Positions 1 to 5,743 are shown, counted from the first letter of the stretch. The stretch is DNA of 8,632 nt from M3007 sp046160345 (GCA_046160345.1 JBJXGO010000017.1:1-8632), one strand, 5' to 3'. Notes: generated from the sequence alone by a model not told the origin. Numbers and translations are program-made.

Positions 1-2
1 CA

Positions 3-131
3 ATCCACCTCGGCAATTTGAAAGATGCAGAAGATGCATATAGTCAGGCAAGGATTGATTTTGATGGGTTGGGTAAGATCAAAGCCCGATTGAAATATGC
101 CGCGTTAGAAATGCTTGGTTCGAAACGGTGA
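3..131 (+). CDS. C-terminal tail of a TPR-like protein (partial)
   Basis: The frame is open from the window edge and ends at TGA 129-131, giving 42 residues with the start outside the window. The visible peptide begins IHLGNLKDAEDAYSQAR and continues into a second helical stretch, LKYAALEML. The spacing of small and aromatic residues (G, then A-x-x-A-Y-x-x-A) fits a tetratricopeptide helix pair, so this is probably the last TPR of a longer scaffold or signalling protein. The family assignment rests on this pattern alone. A different frame immediately downstream also looks protein-like, so the gene may have been longer before a frameshift. Confidence 0.4.
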   Translation: MHLGNLKDAEDAYSQARIDFDGLGKIKARLKYAALEMLGSKR

Positions 132-219
132 TCACCAGATCGAAGGCGACGACGCCAACTGGCGTTTCCGCCACCGCATGATACAGGAGTGGTATGCTGA
201 AGGGGTCGAAGAACGATAA
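109..219 (+). pseudogene. Possible gene remnant or frameshifted continuation
   Basis: Frame 1 is open from just after a TAG at 106-108 to TAA 217-219. It encodes a protein-like peptide including GDHQIEGDDANWRFRHRM and ending EWYAEGVEER, rich in W, Y, R and E. It has no suitable start and overlaps the end of the TPR-like frame by about 20 bases. It could be the original C-terminus of that gene after a one-base change, or the tail of a decayed gene. I do not recognise the family. Convergent minus-strand genes start just beyond. Confidence 0.25.
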
Positions 220-232
220 GCTGCGCACTTAA

Positions 233-337
233 TCAAACCTCAATCTCAACTAAGTCAATAAAATTGCCTTGCAGATGGCTGAAATCGTTATCGCGCAGGT
301 AAATGACCAGGATATTAGTATCGAGCAGATATCTCAT
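233..337 (-). pseudogene. PIN-domain (VapC-type) toxin reduced to 34 codons
   Basis: The ATG at 337-335 overlaps the antitoxin stop (ATGA), the usual arrangement for translationally coupled antitoxin-toxin pairs. The product begins MRYLLDTNILVIYLRD, a textbook PIN N-terminus with the first metal-binding Asp (D6) in the DTN motif. It runs straight into NDFSHLQGNFIDLVEIEV, which resembles the C-terminal end of PIN toxins (DxDF motif followed by a final beta strand). VapC-type PIN proteins are normally about 120-140 residues. Here the middle, with the remaining acidic residues of the RNase active site, is absent, yet the frame is intact. I infer an in-frame internal deletion, so the product should have no RNase activity. 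A real mini-protein that only mimics this pattern is the alternative. Confidence 0.6.
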
Positions 338-621
338 ACAGCAGCGAGCAATTGTTCAAGAGGCTCCTGGATATTGATTTTTCGGACTAATTGGTTGAAC
401 TTGGAGCGATTGACTCCTTTGAAGTTCTGCTTTATGATGAGGGCGTCAATATCTAATTTTTGGGGCATCGGCCGAGCAAGACGATACAAAAGATCCGAAG
501 GATTTGCCGACTCACGGGGCATTAAGATTTGCTCTAATTGACGCAACATATCTTCGTTCGAAAGTGCAGATATCTGGCTAATTAGGCTGACTTTTAAAGA
601 GTCGATGCTCTGATTTGTCAT
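334..621 (-). CDS. Antitoxin of a VapBC-type toxin-antitoxin pair
   Basis: This 95-residue protein starts at ATG 621-619. The N-terminal half is helical (IDSLKVSLISQISALSNEDM), followed by a linker with a Pro-rich patch (MPRESANPS, RPMPQ). The C-terminal segment, from about residue 57, is LDIDALIIKQNFKG, then NRSKFNQLV, ending INIQEPLEQLLAAV. That ending resembles the toxin-binding tail of Bacteroidota antitoxins encoded before PIN toxins. Its stop codon overlaps the start of a PIN-like reading frame, which supports the assignment more strongly than the sequence itself. In such pairs the antitoxin binds and silences the toxin and usually represses the operon. With the toxin apparently collapsed, this may be an orphan antitoxin, possibly able to neutralise related toxins elsewhere. 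No classical DNA-binding motif is obvious to me. Confidence 0.65.
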   Translation of the reverse strand: MTNQSIDSLKVSLISQISALSNEDMLRQLEQILMPRESANPSDLLYRLARPMPQKLDIDALIIKQNFKGVNRSKFNQLVRKINIQEPLEQLLAAV

Positions 622-650
622 AATAAAAATGATTTCAATTTTTTAACCCC

Positions 651-685
651 CAAAAATAACACAAATTTTTCTATCCCACCCCAAT
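651..685 (-). promoter_or_regulatory. Candidate Bacteroidota promoter for the antitoxin operon
   Basis: On the minus strand TATTTTTG (658-651) matches the TAnnTTTG -7 element, and ATTG (685-682) lies 23 bases upstream as a possible -33 element. Transcription would begin near 645, giving a leader of roughly 25 bases. The -33 region overlaps a series of G runs on this strand. The assignment is by consensus only. Confidence 0.4.
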
Positions 686-703
686 CCCCTAATTTCACCC
701 CCC
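675..703 (-). other. G-run cluster with quadruplex potential in the divergent promoter region
   Basis: Read on the minus strand there are four G runs of 6, 4, 4 and 3, separated by loops of 8, 3 and 1 bases. This nearly satisfies the usual four-tract quadruplex pattern; only the first loop is slightly long. It lies between the divergent antitoxin and helicase starts, over the candidate antitoxin -33 element. Nothing in the sequence proves that it folds. Confidence 0.35.
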
Positions 704-718
704 TAAAACGAAAACAGC

Positions 719-3364
719 ATGGCCGCGACTGCAACGCCCTCCACCACCAAAAAATCTACTAAGAAAAAGAAGAAAAAAGAGGTTCCCTACCACCGCCGCC
801 CCGATGGCATGGCCATGGAAAAATGGCAGATCGCGCTGCGCAAACAGTTTGTGCACGACAACGATTTCAGCATCGAAAAAATCAGTCCGGAAGTGGTGTA
901 CGCCGACTACCTGATAAGCAACCCTGCCTCCAGAAACACTTACAAGGTAGCCCTGCGCAGCCCCGACCACCGAGGGCATAATTTCTGCAATTGTTATGAT
1001 TTTCGGGTCAGCCGCCTGGGCACCTGCAAACACATCGAAGCAGTTTTTCGATTTATCTCCAAAAAAAGGCTGCGCAAGCACCTGAAAATTCAGGAAGACC
1101 GTAGTTATTCCTCTGTCTATCTCGACTACCGCGAAGGGAAGCAGGTAAGGTTTCGTATCGGCTCCGAAAACCTGGATGCCTTTGCTGACCTTTCGCTCGA
1201 TTACTTTGACGACCATTTTTGCCTTACTGAAAAGGGGTTCTTGAAATTTGAGGTTTTTCTCCAAAAAGCGCGCAAAATCAGCCCTGATTTCCGATGTTAC
1301 GACGATGCTCTGGAACATATCCTCGAACATCGCGAACACCAGCGTCGGTTGCACAAAGTGGAAAAAATGAGCGCTGATGAACGGAAAAAATGGCTTTCCG
1401 GTCTTGTCAAAGCTGAAATGTTCCCGTACCAGGCAGCGGGTGTCTTGTTTGCTTACCAACATGGCCGAGCTATCATTGGCGATGAAATGGGCCTGGGAAA
1501 AACTGTACAGGCCATTGCCGCCACAGAATTGCTGCGCCGCGAAATGGGGATTTCCAAAGTGCTGATTCTTGCCCCTACCTCCCTGAAATACCAATGGAAA
1601 ACAGAATTGGAAAAATTTGCCGGTCAAGAAGCGAAAGTGGTGGAGGGGATTGCTACCGTTCGTCACAGAGAACATCGAGAGGGCGAAGCGGTGTATAAAA
1701 TCGCATCTTACCACTCCGCGCTATTCGATAATGCCGCCATGGAAGAGGCTGCTTACGATCTCATTATCCTCGACGAAGCCCAACGCATAAAAAACTGGCG
1801 CACCAAGATTGCACAAAGTGTTCGGCGCATTCCTTCGCGCTACGTCTTTGTGCTTACTGGTACGCCCATTGAAAACAACTTGGAAGAACTGTACGGTCTC
1901 GTGCAGTTCGTTGACCCCTTCGCGCTTGGCCCCCGTCACATCTTTTTCCCACGTTACCAAACTACTGATGACAATGGACGAGTGATTGGTTACGAAAATC
2001 TCGGAGAGATACGCCAGTTGCTCGCGCAAAGACTGGTCCGTCGTACCAAAAAAGAAGTGCTCAAACAACTGCCCAAACGCTCAGACAAAAACCTTGTGGT
2101 GCCCATGACCCAAGCCCAGCGTGAAATGCACCGGGAATTCGCTGATCAAGTGGCCAAACTTGTGATCAAATGGCAACGCATGAAATTCCTTGATGAGCAA
2201 GACCGCCAAAAACTGCTCAAGAACCTCAACCTGATGCGCATGGTCTGCGACAGTACCTATATTGTTGACCAAAGCACGAATTATCAAACCAAGGTGGACG
2301 AGCTGCGCAATATCCTCAGCGAAATACTCGAAATCGAGGGCGAAAAAGTGGTGGTGTTCAGCCAATGGGCACGAATGAACGATCTGGTAGCCAGGGAATT
2401 GGATGATATGGGCGTGGGTTACCGATACCTTCACGGCCAGGTGCCAGGTAAAAACCGGGGCGCACTTTATACCGAGTTCAATGAAGACCCTGAAGTGCGG
2501 GTGTTTCTTAGCACCGATGCGGGTGGTGTTGGCCTGAACCTCCAATCTGCTGCATGGCTTGTCAATCTTGACATCCCATGGAATCCCGGAGTGCTTGAAC
2601 AACGCATTGGGCGGATCCACCGGCTAGGTCAGGAAAAACCTGTGAATATCATCAACCTGGTGGCGCAGGAAAGCATCGAACATAATCTGCTCGGAGTAAT
2701 TCAGTTCAAAAAAAGCATGGCTGCCGGAGTGCTCGACGATGGCGAGGATACCATTTTCATGGGCGACAGCAAATTCAAGCAGTTCATGGCCTCAGTTGAG
2801 GTCATTACCCGAGATACGGTGAGCGGCATGGCTTCCGTTTCACCCGATGAGATTGAAAAACCAACAATACCTGGCCAACGCGACGACGATGATCTTGTCC
2901 CGGATGCTTCGCCCGAAGTTCCCACCTTGTTGCATGTGCCGCAGGAGGAGGCACTTCCTGACGATTTGGATACGCCTTTACCCGCTTTACCCGCCGAAGC
3001 TTTAGCGAAGGAGGGTCGTCATACCCCTAATTTACCCGCCGAAGCTTTAGCGAAGGAGGGTCGTCATACCACTAAATTACCCGCTGAAGCCGATTTTCCT
3101 CCTGAAAGCTTACAGCGAGTAAAAGCGAGGGAAGGCCACCCAAGCCCGGAGGCCCTTGTCCAGAATGGCCTTGAGTTTTTTAGTCAACTGGCACAAACGC
3201 TCAGCGACCCTCAAGCCACAGAACGATTGGTGAAAAGCATTGTCCACAAAGACGAGAAAACTGGTCAGACTTTTGTGAAACTTCCCGTTGAGAACGAACA
3301 ATCGGTCGAAGCTGTGCTCAATCTATTGGGAGGGCTGTTCAAGGCCATGGGCGGGGCGCGATAA
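719..3364 (+). CDS. SWIM zinc-finger SNF2-family DEAD/DEAH-box helicase
   Basis: This 881-residue ATP-dependent nucleic-acid translocase of the Swi2/Snf2 (SF2) superfamily starts at ATG 719 and opens with a lysine-rich tail (residues 11-20). A SWIM-type zinc site follows: C90-x-C92-x10-C103-x-H105. The helicase motifs are all present: motif I GDEMGLGKT (254-262), Ia LILAPTSL (282-289), II DEAQ (352-355), III LTGTPIENN (379-387), IV VVVFSQW (544-550), V STDAGGVGLNLQ (598-609) and VI QRIGRIHRLGQ (628-638). After about residue 700 comes an acidic, Pro-rich linker holding two 15-residue repeats (757-786) and a further repeat-like segment (796-808). A conserved-looking helical tail ends the protein. 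The role is probably chromatin or transcription-complex remodelling, as for bacterial RapA-like SNF2 proteins; the substrate is unknown. No defence genes flank it. The SDR gene follows after 32 bases and may be cotranscribed. Confidence 0.95.
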   Translation: MAATATPSTTKKSTKKKKKKEVPYHRRPDGMAMEKWQIALRKQFVHDNDFSIEKISPEVVYADYLISNPASRNTYKVALRSPDHRGHNFCNCYDFRVSRLGTCKHIEAVFRFISKKRLRKHLKIQEDRSYSSVYLDYREGKQVRFRIGSENLDAFADLSLDYFDDHFCLTEKGFLKFEVFLQKARKISPDFRCYDDALEHILEHREHQRRLHKVEKMSADERKKWLSGLVKAEMFPYQAAGVLFAYQHGRAIIGDEMGLGKTVQAIAATELLRREMGISKVLILAPTSLKYQWKTELEKFAGQEAKVVEGIATVRHREHREGEAVYKIASYHSALFDNAAMEEAAYDLIILDEAQRIKNWRTKIAQSVRRIPSRYVFVLTGTPIENNLEELYGLVQFVDPFALGPRHIFFPRYQTTDDNGRVIGYENLGEIRQLLAQRLVRRTKKEVLKQLPKRSDKNLVVPMTQAQREMHREFADQVAKLVIKWQRMKFLDEQDRQKLLKNLNLMRMVCDSTYIVDQSTNYQTKVDELRNILSEILEIEGEKVVVFSQWARMNDLVARELDDMGVGYRYLHGQVPGKNRGALYTEFNEDPEVRVFLSTDAGGVGLNLQSAAWLVNLDIPWNPGVLEQRIGRIHRLGQEKPVNIINLVAQESIEHNLLGVIQFKKSMAAGVLDDGEDTIFMGDSKFKQFMASVEVITRDTVSGMASVSPDEIEKPTIPGQRDDDDLVPDASPEVPTLLHVPQEEALPDDLDTPLPALPAEALAKEGRHTPNLPAEALAKEGRHTTKLPAEADFPPESLQRVKAREGHPSPEALVQNGLEFFSQLAQTLSDPQATERLVKSIVHKDEKTGQTFVKLPVENEQSVEAVLNLLGGLFKAMGGAR
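2986..3075 (+). repeat. 45-bp in-frame tandem duplication in the helicase gene
   Basis: Two adjacent 45-bp units (2986-3030 and 3031-3075) differ at one base. They encode LPAEALAKEGRHTPN and LPAEALAKEGRHTTK (residues 757-786). A third copy begins with LPAEA at 3077 and then diverges. Each unit contains an imperfect inverted repeat, CCGCC...GGAGG, around GAAGCTTTAGCGAA. The length is a multiple of three, so the frame survives. The segment sits in a linker outside the helicase core, where an insertion would be tolerated. Confidence 0.85.
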
Positions 3365-3396
3365 TGTAACCGAATTCTATCAGAATCATAAAACTC

Positions 3397-4182
3397 ATGA
3401 ATCTATCACTTCTCAACAAAAACGCCCTTGTAGGAGGCTCCAGCGCAGGCATAGGCCGTGCAACAGCCGTTGAACTTGCAGCCCTCGGCGCGAACGTCAC
3501 CCTTTTGGCCCGCACCGAATCAAGTTTGCAAGAAACATTGGCCATGCTGGATCAATCTCAGGGTCAGCAACACCGATACCTAAAGGTTGATTTTTCGGAC
3601 AGCCAGGGGCTTTTAACGGCCATTTCAAACTTGCTCGAAAAGCAAAGCATTCATATTTTGGTAAACAATACAGGTGGACCGGCTGGTGGACCCATCACTG
3701 AAGCCAGGGGCGAGGCCTTCTTGACAACTTACCATAATCATTTGATTTGTAACCAACTATTGGCTCAGGCAGTATTGCCCGGAATGAAATCAGAAGGCTA
3801 TGGCCGTATCATCAATATCATTAGCACTTCAGTAAAAGAGCCTTTAGATGGGCTGGGGGTTTCGAACACCACGCGCTGGGCAGTGGCCGCCTGGGCAAAG
3901 ACCTGGGCCAATGAGGTAGGTCAATTTGGTATTACGGTAAACAATGTGCTGCCCGGATATACCCGCACTGGCAGGTTGGAAGAAATAATTGGGAAAAGAG
4001 CGGCCGCAAATGCAGCAAGCACAGAAACGATAGAAGATCAATTTAAAAATCAGGTGCCCATGCGCCGTTTTGCGGAACCATCGGAGGTAGCCGCGGCGGT
4101 AGCGTTTTTGGCAAGCCCAGCAGCCTCTTATATTAATGGAATCAACTTGCCTGTAGATGGTGGGCGGACGCGGAGCTTGTGA
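3397..4182 (+). CDS. SDR-family oxidoreductase with a non-canonical active site
   Basis: This is a 261-residue classical-length short-chain dehydrogenase/reductase. The Rossmann nucleotide-binding loop is VGGSSAGIG (12-20), with Gly where most members have Thr. The NNTGG motif (90-94) follows beta-4, and the C-terminus has the usual LPVDGG (251-256). In place of the catalytic Tyr-x3-Lys there is S156-N-T-T-R160, in the context GVSNTTRWAVAAWAKTWA. S143 and S145 in the preceding IISTS strand could be the usual active-site serine. I recall an SDR subgroup with the same SNxxR replacement followed by a GWAK-like helix, often annotated as 3-oxoacyl-ACP reductase-like, but its substrate is unclear to me. 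NADP preference is plausible from R39 after beta-2. It lies 32 bases after the helicase stop, with no promoter evident between them. Confidence 0.92.
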   Translation: MNLSLLNKNALVGGSSAGIGRATAVELAALGANVTLLARTESSLQETLAMLDQSQGQQHRYLKVDFSDSQGLLTAISNLLEKQSIHILVNNTGGPAGGPITEARGEAFLTTYHNHLICNQLLAQAVLPGMKSEGYGRIINIISTSVKEPLDGLGVSNTTRWAVAAWAKTWANEVGQFGITVNNVLPGYTRTGRLEEIIGKRAAANAASTETIEDQFKNQVPMRRFAEPSEVAAAVAFLASPAASYINGINLPVDGGRTRSL

Positions 4183-4184
4183 AT

Positions 4185-4307
4185 AGTTATTGGTTGATTG
4201 GTTACTGGTTATTAGTTGATTGGTACACTTGTCAAATAACCAGTAACCAATCAACTAATAACCAATCAACTAATAACTAGTAACCAATAACCATTCAACC
4301 AATAACC
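4185..4307. repeat. Dense inverted and tandem repeat between convergent genes
   Basis: The left arm 4185-4224 (read as GTTATTGG, GATTGG, TTACTGG, TTATTAG words) is the reverse complement of 4261-4307 apart from about two substitutions and a short insertion in the right arm. An alternative perfect 16-bp pairing joins TTGGTTACTGGTTATT (4197-4212) with 4235-4250. The right side also contains a perfect 15-bp tandem duplication, ACCAATCAACTAATA, at 4246-4260 and 4261-4275. The hairpin could act as a two-way transcription end for the SDR and epimerase genes. The low-complexity word structure looks like an expanding intergenic repeat rather than a simple terminator. Confidence 0.85.
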
Positions 4308-4699
4308 GACTGACAAAGCTCCACCAGCACCCCATTCGTGGATTTTGGGTGAAAAAACGCTACTAATTTATTATCGGCACCGCGTTTAGGTTCGCGATTG
4401 AGCGGAATAAACCCTTCAGATTCAAGACGTTTGATTTCTGCGTAAATGTCGTCCACTTCAAAAGCGATGTGGTGGATGCCTTCGCCGCGTTTTTCAATAA
4501 ATTTGGCAATGGGGCTTTCCAGGTCGCTAGCCTCTAACAATTCGATTTTGCTTTCCCCGATATTGAAAAAAGAAGTGAGAACGTGTTCACTTTCTACGGC
4601 TTCGATCTTGTAGTGGGCATTGCCGAGGAGTTTTCGGAACAGCTCGTTGCTCGCTTCCATGTTGCGCACAGCAATGCCGATGTGGTCAATTTTGATCAT
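4295..4699 (-). CDS. mce: Methylmalonyl-CoA epimerase
   Basis: This 134-residue protein of the vicinal-oxygen-chelate fold interconverts (2R)- and (2S)-methylmalonyl-CoA. The reaction connects propionyl-CoA carboxylation and methylmalonyl-CoA mutase, in the direction of propionate use or of propionate formation from succinyl-CoA. It has two beta-alpha-beta-beta-beta modules: IDHIGIAV (4-11) with metal ligand H6, KIELLE (51-56), GIHHIAFEVDDI (74-85) with H76 and H77, and FHPKSTNGVLVELCQ (116-130) with E127 as probable metal ligand and catalytic residue. The length is normal. The last residues, VIG, and the stop codon are read from the adjacent inverted repeat, so the C-terminus has probably been rewritten a few residues past its natural end at Q130. 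The start ATG (4699-4697) has an A/T-rich leader without Shine-Dalgarno. The Nudix-type regulator gene lies 79 bases upstream on the same strand. No mutase or carboxylase gene is in the window. Confidence 0.93.
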   Translation of the reverse strand: MIKIDHIGIAVRNMEASNELFRKLLGNAHYKIEAVESEHVLTSFFNIGESKIELLEASDLESPIAKFIEKRGEGIHHIAFEVDDIYAEIKRLESEGFIPLNREPKRGADNKLVAFFHPKSTNGVLVELCQSVIG

Positions 4700-4740
4700 T
4701 ATATGTGTGTTGCTAGGTTTTGGGTTAGTGAAAAGGTTAT

Positions 4741-4770
4741 TTGGTCAATGACCTATGCCTCAATGACCAA
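4741..4770. repeat. Short inverted repeat between regulator and epimerase genes
   Basis: TTGGTCAATGA (4741-4751) and TCAATGACCAA (4760-4770) pair at 10 of 11 positions around an 8-base loop. The left arm also contains a small palindrome, GGTCAATGACC (4743-4753). There is no T run beyond it on either strand, so an intrinsic terminator is doubtful. It could be an operator in the leader of the epimerase gene or a weak processing hairpin. Confidence 0.4.
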
Positions 4771-4778
4771 TCCAATCA

Positions 4779-5483
4779 TCAAATATCAAATACAAACCCC
4801 TCGTTCACAAACTGTTCATATTTGTCGGGGTCGAATTGGTAAAGTTTTGCAGGGCGGTGGGCTACACCCTCCTGCATTTCCTTGCATTCGACAAGGAGGT
4901 TCATGGAAAGTATCTTTTTGCGGAAATTGCGTTTGTCAAGCATTTTGGGCAAACGAAGCACGGAGTCGTAGAGTTGTTGCAATTCGGTGAGCGTAAATTT
5001 TGGCGGCAACAACTCAAATCCGAGGGGGGCGGTACGCACTTTGCGCTTCAGCCTCCGAAGGCAACTTTCGAGTATTTCGTTGTGGTCAAATGCCAGATCG
5101 CCCACTTCATCAATACTGTGCCATTTAGCCGATTGTGCGAAAGAGGCTGCGGTTAGGGTGTAGTTGCTGATCTTGATCAGGGAGATATAAGCAATTGTAA
5201 TAACCCGGCCCAAAGGGTGTCTGTTTACTGCACCAAAGGTTTTTACTTGTTCGAGGTAAACCCCTCGAAGGCCGGTCAATTGTTCCAATACCCGCTCGGC
5301 AGCAGTATTGAGATCTTCGTTTGGATAGACCAAATCACCGGGTAATGCCCATTTGTCTTTAAACGGTGCTTGCCCGCGCTGGATAAGCAGCACTTTCAAG
5401 TCTCCGCCATCAAATCCGAAAATAACGTTGTCAACAGAGAACGCGGATTTGAAAAAAGGCCCAACTTCGCCCGTTGTATCCAT
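4779..5483 (-). CDS. NrtR/AraR-like transcriptional regulator with a degenerate Nudix domain
   Basis: The frame extends to a TTG at 5507, but that TTG is the end of a likely -7 promoter box. The ATG at 5483 is therefore the better start, giving 234 residues (numbering below follows the longer form). Residues 20-145 form a Nudix fold: VDNVIFGF, VLLIQRG, WALPGDLVYPNEDL. In the Nudix box the core RExxEE has become R72-V-L-E-Q-L77, so the metal-binding glutamates are lost and hydrolase activity is unlikely. Residues about 165-226 form the winged helix typical of NrtR-type regulators: LLPPKFTLTELQQLYDSVL, LDKRNFRKKIL and RPAKLYQFD. Family members bind a metabolite through the Nudix domain and release DNA. 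NrtR senses ADP-ribose-type ligands, and Bacteroides AraR senses arabinose. The ligand here is unknown. A palindrome upstream suggests autoregulation, and the epimerase gene follows on the same strand. Confidence 0.88.
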   Translation of the reverse strand: MDTTGEVGPFFKSAFSVDNVIFGFDGGDLKVLLIQRGQAPFKDKWALPGDLVYPNEDLNTAAERVLEQLTGLRGVYLEQVKTFGAVNRHPLGRVITIAYISLIKISNYTLTAASFAQSAKWHSIDEVGDLAFDHNEILESCLRRLKRKVRTAPLGFELLPPKFTLTELQQLYDSVLRLPKMLDKRNFRKKILSMNLLVECKEMQEGVAHRPAKLYQFDPDKYEQFVNEGFVFDI

Positions 5484-5504
5484 ATTTGCAGGTTGTTTCC
5501 GCGC

Positions 5505-5538
5505 CAAATGTAGTACTTATTGTTGTTTTCACACCAAT
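5505..5538 (-). promoter_or_regulatory. Candidate promoter of the Nudix-type regulator
   Basis: On the minus strand TACATTTG (5512-5505) matches the Bacteroidota -7 consensus TAnnTTTG, and ATTG (5538-5535) lies 22 bases upstream as the -33 element. Transcription would start near 5499, leaving about 15 bases before ATG 5483. This placement argues against the upstream TTG 5507-5505 as start codon. Confidence 0.5.
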
Positions 5539-5547
5539 GCCATTGGT
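5533..5547. promoter_or_regulatory. 15-bp palindrome, candidate operator
   Basis: ACCAATGCCATTGGT is a perfect odd-centred palindrome: seven-base arms around one C. It overlaps the predicted -33 element of the regulator promoter and lies in the shared intergenic region with the divergent HU/SPOR gene. NrtR-family proteins bind such sites as dimers, so it is a reasonable autoregulatory operator. Binding is inferred from position and symmetry only. Confidence 0.4.
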
Positions 5548-5615
5548 TGGTTTTTATTGTCAGGATGGGACGAATTTTGAAAAGAGTGGTTTTTGAACAA
5601 AATCCAATCAAATTT

Positions 5616-5651
5616 TTTGAAACGATAGTAATTTTGAGGGATGTACCTTTG
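5616..5651 (+). promoter_or_regulatory. Candidate promoter of the HU-CCDC81/SPOR gene
   Basis: TACCTTTG (5644-5651) matches the TAnnTTTG -7 element, and TTTG at 5616-5619 may be the -33 element with a long 24-base gap. A start near 5657 would leave a leader of about 85 bases before ATG 5744. The rest of the 5484-5743 gap shows only the palindrome and the opposing promoter. Confidence 0.4.
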
Positions 5652-5743
5652 CTCCGTTGCTAATACCCTCCCCACAGGTAAAACAGTTGCTACTGCTTTA
5701 TCATTAAAGTCCAATTCTGAAAACCTTTAAGCCGATCCATAAT

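Noticed and set aside
269..541. 90-codon plus-strand frame opposite the antitoxin
   Set aside because: The minus strand gives an antitoxin-like protein with the ATGA overlap, while the plus frame has no recognisable features.
695..1714. Long 339-codon frame on the minus strand opposite the helicase
   Set aside because: It is antisense to the well-supported helicase core, is rich in F, H and V as expected of a shadow frame, and shows no recognisable domain.
2081..2620. 179-codon minus-strand frame opposite the helicase C-terminal lobe
   Set aside because: The plus strand carries helicase motifs IV-VI here, and the antisense peptide is His/Val-rich with no family resemblance.
719..3364. SNF2 helicase as part of a defence system such as DISARM
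   Set aside because: There are no methyltransferase, nuclease or other partner genes nearby, and the SWIM/SNF2 layout is common in Bacteroidota chromosomes.
3844..4254. 136-codon minus-strand frame over the SDR 3' end
   Set aside because: It starts inside the low-complexity repeat and is antisense to conserved SDR motifs.
4185..4307. CRISPR-like or phage attachment array
   Set aside because: The repeated words are adjacent and variable with no unique spacers of constant length, and there is no integrase or cas gene nearby.
5396..5714. Two short minus-strand frames (71 and 61 codons) in and near the regulator leader
   Set aside because: They overlap the predicted promoter and palindrome or run out of frame through the regulator N-terminus, and neither resembles a known small protein.
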